Assembly: GCA_030040995.1 (NCBI GenBank)
Contig: JASHOS010000263.1
Coordinates: 1-61,553 of the forward strand
Length of the DNA stretch: 61,553 bases
Reading direction: 5' to 3'
DNA from: Terriglobia bacterium
Lineage (GTDB): Bacteria; Acidobacteriota; Terriglobia; UBA7540
Shown piece by piece: positions 36,049 through 43,719 of the stretch. Below the pieces are notes generated by a model. It did not search any database, had not been told where the DNA came from, and worked only from the letters and a program-made list of their open reading frames with translations. Made by a program: the position numbers and the translations under genes. How positions within the stretch are numbered: position 1 is the first letter of the stretch; each line of letters starts with the position of its first letter.

Positions 36049-37311
36049 ATGACAGCGAATAGTCTTCCAACCGATATCGGCCCGTCCACGACAAGCTCCA
36101 GGCGGGGCTTCCTAATGGACGCGGCGGCCTTTGCGGTCTCCGGCTCCGCGCTCGCGCAAAGTCGAAGGAGCCGGCCAGCAGCGCGGAGGCTAACGGTTCT
36201 GGCCTACGTTGGCACGTACAGTACAACGGGCGGGGACTCGCCCGGCAACGGGCGGGGTATTTACCTGTTGGAAATGAACCCCACAACCGGAGTCTTGACC
36301 CAGCGGGAAGTATTCGAGAATCATTCGAATCCCTCGTGGCTGGCTCTTAATCCCTCGGGGACATATTTGTATGCGGGCGACGAAACTACAAACTTTGAAG
36401 GCGCCCATTCAGGCGCAGTGACCGCGTACTCCGTTGATCGGTCGAATGGCCGTCTCCGGCTCTTGAACACCGTCAGCTCGCAAGGAGCGGGTCCCGCGCA
36501 CCTGAGTGTCCATCCTTCAGGGAAGTACGTTTTTGTGGCCAACTACGCAGGAGGAACGATCGCGGTGCTGCCGGTTCTTTCCAATGGGGAGCTGGGCGCC
36601 GCAACGGACGTCAAACACGATAAGGGCAAAGTGGGTCCGACGCGCGCGAGCAGCGCGCCTCCAGGTAATTTTGCGATTAGCGGCCACGAGGCGCCTCATG
36701 CCCATATGATTATGTCCGATCCCAGCGGCCGGTTCGTGATTTCGACCGACCTCGCAATGGACAAGATTCTCATTTGGAAGTTCGATTTGCAGAAGGGAAC
36801 GCTTTCTCCAAACAGTCCTGCTTCGGTATCTGTGCCGCCCGGAGACGGGCCGCGCCATTTCGCCTTTCACCCAAACGGCCACTGGATGTATTCGCTTCAG
36901 GAAGAGGGTTCCACGGTGACTTTCTTCGGTTATGACGAAGCGAGTGGACGACTGACGGCGAAACAGGCGGTATCAAGTTTGCCCCCGGGATTTGCCGGAA
37001 CGAATTTTGGCTCGGAGATTAAGGTCGCTGTCAGCGGCCGATTCCTCTACGCCGCAAACCGCCTGCACAACAGTATCGCGGCATTCTCGATTGGCGCCAC
37101 AGGAAGGCTGACGTTTTTAGACGCCGAGTGGACGCGAGGCGATTATCCGCGCAATTTCAGCATTGATCCCACGGGAAATTTCATTGTCACGTGTAACCAG
37201 CGGAGCGATGCCCTCACCACTTTCCGCATCAACCCAAAAACTGGCCGCCTTATCTTCACCGGGCAGTATACGCCGGTAGGCGCGCCGGCTGTCGTCATTT
37301 TTCTCACATAG
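36049..37311 (+). CDS. Tat-exported lactonase-family beta-propeller protein (6-phosphogluconolactonase-like)
   Basis: A 420-residue seven-bladed propeller of the Pgl-type lactonase family. The N-terminus has a Tat motif (SRRGFL, residues 17-22) and a hydrophobic AAAFAVSGSALAQ, so it is exported folded. Propeller features include YVGTYSTTG, NPSWLALNPSGTYLYAGDE, GPAHLSVHPSGKYVFVANY, EAPHAHMIMSDPSGRFV and GPRHFAFHPNGHWMYSLQE. Because it is exported, its substrate is probably a sugar lactone outside the cytoplasm rather than 6-phosphogluconolactone. GGGGA lies 8 nt before the ATG. It is convergent with the GMC fusion; an oxidase making lactones and a lactonase opening them would be a sensible pair, but this is inference. 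Confidence 0.88.
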   Translation: MTANSLPTDIGPSTTSSRRGFLMDAAAFAVSGSALAQSRRSRPAARRLTVLAYVGTYSTTGGDSPGNGRGIYLLEMNPTTGVLTQREVFENHSNPSWLALNPSGTYLYAGDETTNFEGAHSGAVTAYSVDRSNGRLRLLNTVSSQGAGPAHLSVHPSGKYVFVANYAGGTIAVLPVLSNGELGAATDVKHDKGKVGPTRASSAPPGNFAISGHEAPHAHMIMSDPSGRFVISTDLAMDKILIWKFDLQKGTLSPNSPASVSVPPGDGPRHFAFHPNGHWMYSLQEEGSTVTFFGYDEASGRLTAKQAVSSLPPGFAGTNFGSEIKVAVSGRFLYAANRLHNSIAAFSIGATGRLTFLDAEWTRGDYPRNFSIDPTGNFIVTCNQRSDALTTFRINPKTGRLIFTGQYTPVGAPAVVIFLT

Positions 37312-37343
37312 GTTGGCCTGTAAAGGAATGCCTGAACGCGGGG

Positions 37344-37446
37344 ACCCCCTCACCCGGCGCTGCGCGCCGCCCTCTCCCCCAAGGTGGCGAGGGCGAAGTA
37401 TCCGTCAACTTTGGTTGCGGCCGCAAGCCTGCGCCACGCCACCCGG
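37344..37446. repeat. Family B repeat with GGTTGCGGCCGCAAG element
   Basis: Lies between the convergent lactonase and GMC fusion genes. CCCCTCACCCGGCGCTGC to GGTGGCGAGGGC (37344-37394) is followed by GGTTGCGGCCGCAAGCC (about 37411-37440). Its stem could act on transcripts from both sides, but no U-tract is seen. Confidence 0.7.
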
Positions 37447-37471
37447 CCTTCGCGCTGTAAGGGTAGCGGCT

Positions 37472-40400
37472 TCACTCGTTGGTTGCCTCCAAGTGGCGGG
37501 CGATGTAAGGATAGACATCGCGCGCGGCATCTTTCCCGAGGATGCAATCGGAATGGCCGTAGTGTGGGATGACGTACCGCGTGTAGAGTTTCTCGCCATT
37601 CTTGGCGCGGAGCAGGTTGTAAGTGAGCCTGGTACTTTCGGGAAGGAAGCAGCGGTTCCTGGCGCCATGTAGGAATGCAATAGGTATAGCGAGCCGACGG
37701 AGGTGCGGCAGGTAAGCGTCCTTGCCTCCGGCAGTGACAATATGGCCCTTGCGGACCATGTGCGCGAGATGCTCGAAGCCGCCAATGCTCGCAATCCCGA
37801 ATAACTCGTGCAGGCTATCGTGAGTCAAAGCGTTCAGGTTGGAATGCTCGAACGCCTGCGAATACATAAACGTGATCCGGTGACAGACCGGATTGTTACA
37901 GCGCTGCGAAGCGGGGATGGGATAAAGTTTCATCGCAGTTTCGTAAAGTTTGGCCTCCCAGCCGGCGTGGCCGTCCACGTAGGCGGTGAGCGATTTCACT
38001 CCCAGCAAGTCGAGGAACTTCGGCATGTAAAGGCCGCACTTGATGCGCGTCATCGACGGGCCCACCTGATGCGCCGCCACCTGAGAGCACACCACCGACC
38101 GGACTCCCTGAAGCCCTTTCAGCATGGCCATGAAGAAACTGATGGAGCCGAAGCAATGGACGAACATCTGAACGCCGGACGCTCCCGTGACTTCAAGGAC
38201 CTTGGCGACTGCCGCGGGATAATCATACGCCGCCACGTCATCGGCGGTGGATGGCATCTGCGCGCAAGGAAGCTCGATGCTGGCCCGGTAATCCAGCGCC
38301 CAAACGTCGAAGCCGCGCGCCGAGAGATATTCCACCAGATTTATCGGAATGGTATCGATTCTGAAAATCAGACTCGAGACTCCGATCCCGTGTGACAAAA
38401 TTACGGGGCCCTTGCGCCCCCCGCAGTATCTCAGCAGCCTGAGCTGGACCTTGTCCTCGGTCTCGAAGAAGTGAACTTCTGGAGCGGAAGTACGAAGCGG
38501 GCGCTTTTTGCGGGACGGGGCATCGGGGTTGAAGTATCGAGGCGGCGATGTCACGCCGCCATAACTCTCCCAGAGAGGTCCGAAAAAAGAGCGGCCCAAC
38601 CGGGCCGCAGCATCCAGGCGTTCCTCACGGTTTTTCGCGCCGGTCACCTCGATGGTGGTGAGCTGCCGCAGGAAATCTTCGGGGGAAATGCGCAGAATGC
38701 CGCTTCCTATTACGCGGCCGCCGGAATCCGGGACAGAGACCGTGATGTAAAGCGTGGATGTTTCCGGCCAAAGCCGGGTGAGCAGCCCGGTCTGGATCAG
38801 TTTGAAGCCAGCGAGGTGGAAGACGCGCCCTTCGGCCGAGGTCATCTTCGCCCGATAAATCATCCGCCGCGCTCCCACGCGATCGGGATCATCGGTTAGT
38901 AGCTCGAATTCACCTTCAGTAACCGTAAGCGGCTGCGGGGAGAGTTCTGCGGCGTAGGCGGTCCCGGCCATCCGGAACCTGTGCGCGGAGCTGCTCATTG
39001 AGGAAGCCAGGTCGCCGGTTCCGATCGTCAGCGTGAAGCTGAATTTCGAGCCATCGCGGCGGCCCTGTGCGGCGCCACGCTCGTATAACGCAAAGTCTCC
39101 ATTATCGGGGCTGACTGCGCTGCCAGATCCTGAAATCTGGTTTTGTTTGCGCGCTTTTTCAGCGAGCCCCCTCACCCGGCTCGCGCCGGCTGAAGAAAAC
39201 GCCGGCTCCCTGACCCACCGCTTTGCGGTCCCCCCTCTCCCGCAAGCGGGAGAGGGCTGGTGTTGAGAGTGGGGGTGAGGGCAGTGGCTCCATTCGGATG
39301 GGTTGCGGCTCGGCCACGCCGCGCTGCCCTGGTGTGTCGGGATCTCAAGCTTCGTCGAGAAATATCCGCTCATGGATTCGGTAAACTGAACGCCGATGGA
39401 GCAGCGTTCCGGAATCCCGGCTGGGACAGCGGCCAATCTATAGTCAATTTCCCAGCCTCGCGAACTCGCGAGCAGCGCGGCCGCCCTCTCGGCGAGCGCG
39501 CTGATCGTCAGGAGAGGATTGACTCCCAGGGAGCACGGAATGGCTGAGCCGTCTACGATGTAGAAGTTCTCATAGACAGACTGGCCGAACGGCGCTGCGA
39601 AGACTTGGCCCTGGTGGTCTACCACGCCGGCAGACGCGTCGTTCGCCATCACACAGCCCCCTAGGGGATGTACCGTGATGAGTTTGGATTTGAGAAGAAT
39701 CTCAGCCAGCGACTTACGAATTGCTTCTCCCCCTTGTGCTCGGGCTGCGTACGCGAGTTGTTCCTGAATCTTTTGATAAACCGGTTGGTGGCAAAGTTCC
39801 GGCCACTCGACCCGAGCTTTCCCATCTTTCAGCACGATTCGGCCGTCTCCGGCATCGTGGGCCATGGCAAGGTAAGTGAGGGTATTCCGCAGCGCGCCGT
39901 GATAAGCTCCACGAGCTAGACTTTCCGCAATGCGGGTCTTTGCCTGCAGAGTCTCCGAGAAGCTGCGCCCTCCGCCATTGCCGGAGCTGGCGGCCGCCAG
40001 GACGCCAGGAAGCAGATTGGCGATGGCTCCGGGAATTGTGCCGTCCTCGATGACAACCCCATCCTTAACGTCCGGCTGATCTCGGAGATCGACGATGCCC
40101 GTAATGCAGGGGCCGACCGGCCCTATTTCGTCAAGGGGGCGCAAGCCCGCTCCAATGCCGTTTACTCTGTCCGGAATATTGTACGCAAAGCTGAGAAAAT
40201 CCCCGTTTGCCGTAAAGTTATCTCCCACACGCCCGGAAAGCGCGAGGCCTTGCTCTTTGGACCGCAATAAAATTTCGGTTGAGCCTAAGCAGCCCGCTGC
40301 CAGGATCAATAAGTCCGCTGTGATTGTTCTCTCAGGCGCTCCGAAGCGCTCCCATCCCGAGTCTAGCCACTGGTAATGGATTTTCCACTGTTTTCCCGCA

Positions 40401-41119
40401 AGCTCTACCCACCGCACCGAAGCTTGGGTGAAGATTTTGGCGCCGTGCAGTTTGGCGTCAGGCAGATAGTTCATCAGCAGCGTGTTTTTAGCGCCGTAAT
40501 TACATCCAGTCACGCAATCACCGCACAAGGTGCAGGCGGCCTGCTCAATCCCGGCAGAATTGACCGCCGCATCGAAAGTAACGTTCACCGGCGGCCGGTA
40601 GAACACGCCGCCTAGCGCCTGCGCCGTCTTCTCCAGAGCGCGGAGCTTCGGAAGTTCTGGGAAACCGCTGGGGTATGGCATGGGCGTTAGCATTTTCTCG
40701 GCGTGAAGGTAGTAGGGCTCGAGGCCGGAAGCAGCGGCATCCCGGATTTCCTTGGGCCAGCGCCGGCCCTGAAAGATACGCGAGTCCGGGCGCAAGGAAA
40801 CCCCGGCGTTGATGAGAGAAGTTCCGCCCAGCCCACACCCTTGCAAAACGGTCAAATCGCCGCTCACGCGAAAATCGTAAAGCCCACTCTGCCGTCCGCA
40901 AGCTTTCAGCGGCGAGTCTATTTGCATTTCCCTCATCGCCTCTGCCGCAGTCTCCGGGTACTCGCCCGGAAGAATCTCGCGGCCCCGATCGAGCACGCAC
41001 ACGCGTTGCCCTGCCCGGGCGAGCCGGCAGGCTGCGATGGCTCCTCCGTAGCCGGAGCCAATCACAACTACAGGATAGTGGTCTTCGATTTCCTCAATCG
41101 GTGAAGATATGGGGTTCAT
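37472..41119 (-). CDS. GMC oxidoreductase (cholesterol-oxidase-like) fused to an alpha/beta hydrolase
   Basis: A 1215-residue multidomain protein. Residues 15-560 form an FAD-dependent GMC domain: GSGYGG at 21-26, CGLGGTSLINAG near 95-106, and HPLGGC at 484-489 near the active site. Residues 196-206 carry a C-x2-C-x2-C-x3-C motif (CTLCGDCVTGC) that could hold an Fe-S cluster. About 597-654 are encoded by inserted repeat DNA. Residues 665-860 form a cholesterol-oxidase-associated domain of unknown role. From about 880 an alpha/beta hydrolase begins, with VILSHGIGVSSLIF as the oxyanion segment. Its nucleophile elbow is VHCFGS, with Cys989 where Ser is usual. Similar fusions occur in actinobacteria and proteobacteria for sterol-like lipids; the substrate here is unknown. 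Confidence 0.85.
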   Translation of the reverse strand: MNPISSPIEEIEDHYPVVVIGSGYGGAIAACRLARAGQRVCVLDRGREILPGEYPETAAEAMREMQIDSPLKACGRQSGLYDFRVSGDLTVLQGCGLGGTSLINAGVSLRPDSRIFQGRRWPKEIRDAAASGLEPYYLHAEKMLTPMPYPSGFPELPKLRALEKTAQALGGVFYRPPVNVTFDAAVNSAGIEQAACTLCGDCVTGCNYGAKNTLLMNYLPDAKLHGAKIFTQASVRWVELAGKQWKIHYQWLDSGWERFGAPERTITADLLILAAGCLGSTEILLRSKEQGLALSGRVGDNFTANGDFLSFAYNIPDRVNGIGAGLRPLDEIGPVGPCITGIVDLRDQPDVKDGVVIEDGTIPGAIANLLPGVLAAASSGNGGGRSFSETLQAKTRIAESLARGAYHGALRNTLTYLAMAHDAGDGRIVLKDGKARVEWPELCHQPVYQKIQEQLAYAARAQGGEAIRKSLAEILLKSKLITVHPLGGCVMANDASAGVVDHQGQVFAAPFGQSVYENFYIVDGSAIPCSLGVNPLLTISALAERAAALLASSRGWEIDYRLAAVPAGIPERCSIGVQFTESMSGYFSTKLEIPTHQGSAAWPSRNPSEWSHCPHPHSQHQPSPACGRGGTAKRWVREPAFSSAGASRVRGLAEKARKQNQISGSGSAVSPDNGDFALYERGAAQGRRDGSKFSFTLTIGTGDLASSMSSSAHRFRMAGTAYAAELSPQPLTVTEGEFELLTDDPDRVGARRMIYRAKMTSAEGRVFHLAGFKLIQTGLLTRLWPETSTLYITVSVPDSGGRVIGSGILRISPEDFLRQLTTIEVTGAKNREERLDAAARLGRSFFGPLWESYGGVTSPPRYFNPDAPSRKKRPLRTSAPEVHFFETEDKVQLRLLRYCGGRKGPVILSHGIGVSSLIFRIDTIPINLVEYLSARGFDVWALDYRASIELPCAQMPSTADDVAAYDYPAAVAKVLEVTGASGVQMFVHCFGSISFFMAMLKGLQGVRSVVCSQVAAHQVGPSMTRIKCGLYMPKFLDLLGVKSLTAYVDGHAGWEAKLYETAMKLYPIPASQRCNNPVCHRITFMYSQAFEHSNLNALTHDSLHELFGIASIGGFEHLAHMVRKGHIVTAGGKDAYLPHLRRLAIPIAFLHGARNRCFLPESTRLTYNLLRAKNGEKLYTRYVIPHYGHSDCILGKDAARDVYPYIARHLEATNE
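39167..39330. repeat. Family B plus GGTTGCGGC elements inserted in frame in the GMC fusion
   Basis: 39167-39259 runs CCCCTCACCCGGCTCGCGCC through ACCCACCGCTTTGCGGT to CGGGAGAGGGCTGG; a GGTTGCGGCTCGGCC element follows at about 39300-39330. The reading frame passes through without a stop, adding roughly 58 residues between two domains. The minus-strand translation includes PSPACGRGGTAKRWVR, shared with the element at 19074-19126. Confidence 0.85.
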
Positions 41120-42428
41120 CGTGTAGCGGGTCGAATCTCGCTCTGCGGATTTTGAAGTAGCGTTTCGGGTGCAATTGTAGCGGCGGGTTTACCCCGCCAC
41201 AGAGAATGGCGGCATAAAGCCGCCTCTACGAACCCGAAACTGAGAGCGCGTGAAGAAATTGCACATCTCACCACAAAGACGTCCAAAGACGCGGAGAAAG
41301 TGGTTTGTTTTCGCGCTTCGTGCCTTGGCGCCTTTGTGGTTCAAACGATTAATTCACACCTTCTGCGGGATCGATTTCGGCCTGATTTTTCGTCGTTTTT
41401 CGGCATACCAAAGCCAGACCGAAGCCAAGAATCCTTGCAACCTGCTAGTTCGAAAAGGGTTATTGCGAAACCACCCTCATTGCCAACTAACCTATTTAGT
41501 TTCAGCAGCTTACTTCAACTCCGCAAGCCCAGAAGTTGGCTTCGTCTGGCTTCGTTCCTCTAATTTCATAATGGAATCAATACTTTACGACAGAGCGCAC
41601 CCGGGCAGAGGCCCTTTTTTTCTTGCTACGCACTCCCTTGATGACACTGAACTCATAGATTCCATTGCCCAAAACCGGCAGAAACGCAACTTTGATATCT
41701 CGTAGCGCCGACCTTTAGACCGGAGCCTGCCGGACTAAAGCCCGGCGCTACACAACGCCAACAAAATTCTCGTTTCGGGGCCGATAACGGTCTAAAGGGA
41801 CGAGACATCTTCACCACCGCGAACTGCAGCGTAGCAGAGGGAAATAAGACGGTGGCGACCGGTGGGACGAACGCGACAGAAAATTTAGCGATGGGTATCC
41901 CAGAGCATCGTAGTGCAGACTTTGTGCCGTTCAAAGTCTGCGATTCTTAAGGGGTAATGGTCCACTTCTTTCGGGCGTGTGGCTGCGGCCATCGACGGCG
42001 AGACCGGGTACCGCGGAGGTCGTGTTGGGGTAGCGCTGAGGTGCGCGTATTTTGCGCTCCTCAGCGGCTCTTCGCCTGCCTATGGGGCTTTATGTTGGTC
42101 GTCAGCATGGCCGTTGATATTTCCATGTAAGAACCGCAGAGGAAGCCAAACTGCGGCTACCTCTTCGACCCTCGTTTTTCGACACAACTGAAGTCGCGTC
42201 CTGCCTTGAAAATCTCGGCAGAACCCCCTCACCCGCCTGCGGGCAGGAGCCGCTCCGCCGCTGAAGCTCTGGAGCGTAAGCGACCTTCGGTGGGCGCGGT
42301 GCTTCGCGCAGGTTTTGGTTTCGGCCGTGAGGCCGCGCTGCGCCGCCCCGCGCTATGATAAGCTGTTTTCTGACGAGCTAGACAATGTTACGCTTACTTA
42401 CGGAACCAAGCGCCAGGAGGAGAAGCCG
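41120..42428. other. 1.3-kb spacer made largely of repeats, no gene seen
   Basis: A family A copy lies at 41161-41244 (core inverted relative to 50662-50748). A CACAAAGACG...CGCCTTTGTGG palindrome lies at about 41270-41345. 41345-41700 is AT-richer with no recognisable coding frame. A GTAGCGCCGACC...GGCGCTAC core without family A ends lies at 41703-41752. A clamp hairpin (GCAGACTTTG/CAAAGTCTGC) lies at 41915-41941. A large family B element lies at about 42223-42290, followed by a CGGCCGTGAGGCCGCGC element to 42352. The frames open here are composed of repeat sequence. 42360-42428 is the leader of the next gene and ends in AGGAGG. Confidence 0.6.
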
Positions 42429-42818
42429 ATGCATGATTGCGGTGAGCATTCAAAGCGGCGGTTATTCGCCCTCTTGCTGATATTGGCTGCCGCGGCGCCA
42501 GTCGCGGCTGTTCCGGCAAGCAGCCCACCTTTGACCGACGTCACCATATTAGTTACCGATGCCGTCACTCACAAACCGGTTTTTCAAGCACATCTCACGC
42601 TCCAGTTCCGGGACCCACAGAGCCGCCGCCACACGGTACTTTCTTACAGCGCCAAAACTGATCTTCGAGGAATGTACAGATTTACTTACATTCCTATGGA
42701 GCCAATTGTGCTCATTGTCACCTATCCGGATCACCGGACCTTCGGAAAACAATTTCAGATTACTCAGGCGAATCAGGAAATTCGGGTGATGCTTCTCAGG
42801 AAACAACCGCTACGGTAA
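42429..42818 (+). CDS. Small secreted protein, carboxypeptidase-regulatory-like (beta-sandwich)
   Basis: A 129-residue protein with a signal peptide (KRRLFALLLILAAAAPVAAV, cleavage near VPA). The mature part is one beta-sandwich domain: VTILVTDAVTHKPVFQAHLT, a TDLRGMYRFTYIP turn like the GxYxF motif of carboxypeptidase regulatory/CnaB-like domains, and LIVTYPDHRTFGKQF. Such domains serve as envelope binding or scaffolding modules. AGGAGG lies 8 nt before the ATG at 42429; an earlier in-frame start would lie in repeat DNA. It stands alone, and a specific role is unknown. Confidence 0.75.
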   Translation: MHDCGEHSKRRLFALLLILAAAAPVAAVPASSPPLTDVTILVTDAVTHKPVFQAHLTLQFRDPQSRRHTVLSYSAKTDLRGMYRFTYIPMEPIVLIVTYPDHRTFGKQFQITQANQEIRVMLLRKQPLR

Positions 42819-42821
42819 CGC

Positions 42822-42878
42822 CTCTCGCTTCGCGAGATCGCAGACACTCGACTGCAAGTGTCTGCGCCACCCCGGCCC
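42822..42878. repeat. 57-bp direct repeat, left of the toxin-antitoxin cassette
   Basis: Begins CTCTCGCTTCGCGAG and ends GCGCCACCCCGGCCC, containing the clamp hairpin GCAGACACT/AGTGTCTGC (42840-42865). The copy at 43639-43695 matches at 55 of 57 positions in the same orientation. Confidence 0.9.
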
Positions 42879-42935
42879 GGCGGCGAGCGCTACACTTGCG
42901 CGGCTCCTTGCGCTTACAGGTATTGGCTGAACCGC

Positions 42936-43298
42936 TCATTCTCGTATCCTCAGCCGATGAGGCCTAACCAATAGCAGCTTGCCTCGATATTCCTCCTGAC
43001 GGGGATGAGTGGCCAGGTACGCGAGGAGCCGATCCAAGATTACGGACGTGATTTCAGGATGATCGCGCACCTGCAGCGCCACAATCCCTCCAAATTGCCC
43101 AGGCGGGTAGGCAACGATGTCGGCAAAGTCGCCGTTCAGCGACAGCAAAATAGCTTGCAGGCCCTGGGCCTTGGCAATGACTGATAGATCGGGCGATTCC
43201 GTCGGCATGTACTCTTTGAGCCGCAAAACTTCATGTCCCGCGGCGCGCAAGGCATCCATGATTTGTTTAGAGATGCAGTGGTCCGCAAAAAAGCGCAA
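42936..43298 (-). CDS. DUF5615-family PIN-like toxin candidate
   Basis: A 120-residue protein of the DUF5615 type, a PIN-like nuclease fold usually paired with a DUF433 antitoxin. It opens MRFFADHCISKQIMDALRAA, with the conserved Asp6 after the first strand. It then has GHEVLRLKEYMPTESPDLSV with a second acidic residue, and LLSLNGDFAD, the equivalent of the T/N-x-D-x-D-F region. The start is 5 bp after the stop of the DUF433 gene, so they form an operon with the antitoxin first. RNase activity is expected from the fold but not proven for the family. The cassette is bracketed by 57-bp direct repeats. Confidence 0.85.
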   Translation of the reverse strand: MRFFADHCISKQIMDALRAAGHEVLRLKEYMPTESPDLSVIAKAQGLQAILLSLNGDFADIVAYPPGQFGGIVALQVRDHPEITSVILDRLLAYLATHPRQEEYRGKLLLVRPHRLRIRE

Positions 43299-43303
43299 CT
43301 CCC

Positions 43304-43528
43304 CTACACCTCGACGGCGAATTCGGCTAAATCACGGGCATAGTCGAGGCAGGCGGCGACTTCGTCACGGGTAAGGTCAGGGAATTCCGCCATGATCTGT
43401 TCAGGCGAAGAGCCAGCGGCGAGGTAGCCCAGCACCAAGCTGACAGGTATGCGCGTCCCCTTCAAGTGGGGCTTGCCCCGGAGAATTTCCGGGTTGCTCA
43501 GGATATGATCTCTCCAATCGACAGGCAC
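43304..43528 (-). CDS. DUF433-family antitoxin candidate
   Basis: A 74-residue protein carrying the whole DUF433 domain: RDHILSNPEILRGKPHLKGT, then RIPVSLVLGYLAAGSSPEQI and FPDLTRDEVAACLDYARD, a winged-helix-like DNA-binding fold. The frame is open back to 43687, but the extension is repeat-derived, and the GTG at 43528 gives the canonical start. A consensus TATAAT ends 6 nt before that GTG, so the message may be leaderless. The DUF5615 toxin gene follows after 5 bp. Binding of its own promoter is expected from similar pairs. Confidence 0.82.
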   Translation of the reverse strand: MPVDWRDHILSNPEILRGKPHLKGTRIPVSLVLGYLAAGSSPEQIMAEFPDLTRDEVAACLDYARDLAEFAVEV

Positions 43529-43534
43529 AACTCG

Positions 43535-43540
43535 ATTATA
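43535..43540 (-). promoter_or_regulatory. Consensus -10 box of the DUF433/DUF5615 operon
   Basis: TATAAT on the minus strand, with 6 nt between it and the GTG start codon at 43526-43528. Transcription would begin at or next to the start codon. No good -35 was found at 16-18 bp. Confidence 0.45.
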
Positions 43541-43638
43541 CTCCGGAACTTTATAACGCTGGACCGCTGCATTGGCATTTAATATCTGCGAACAGTAGAG
43601 CTGAGAAGCCTCGGAATGGCGAGGCGCTGCAAGAGCAG

Positions 43639-43695
43639 CTCTCGGTTCGCGAGATCGCAGACACTCGACTGCAAGTGTCCGCGCCACCCCGGCCC
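43639..43695. repeat. 57-bp direct repeat, right of the toxin-antitoxin cassette
   Basis: Same orientation as 42822-42878 and differing at two positions, one of which breaks a base pair of the clamp hairpin (AGTGTCCGC in place of AGTGTCTGC). Confidence 0.9.
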
Positions 43696-43719
43696 TGTTA
43701 GAGATCAGAGCTCGCCGGA

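Noticed and set aside
41250..41705. 151-codon plus-strand frame in the large spacer
   Set aside because: The first third is a CACAAAGACG palindrome typical of spacers and the rest shows no recognisable pattern.
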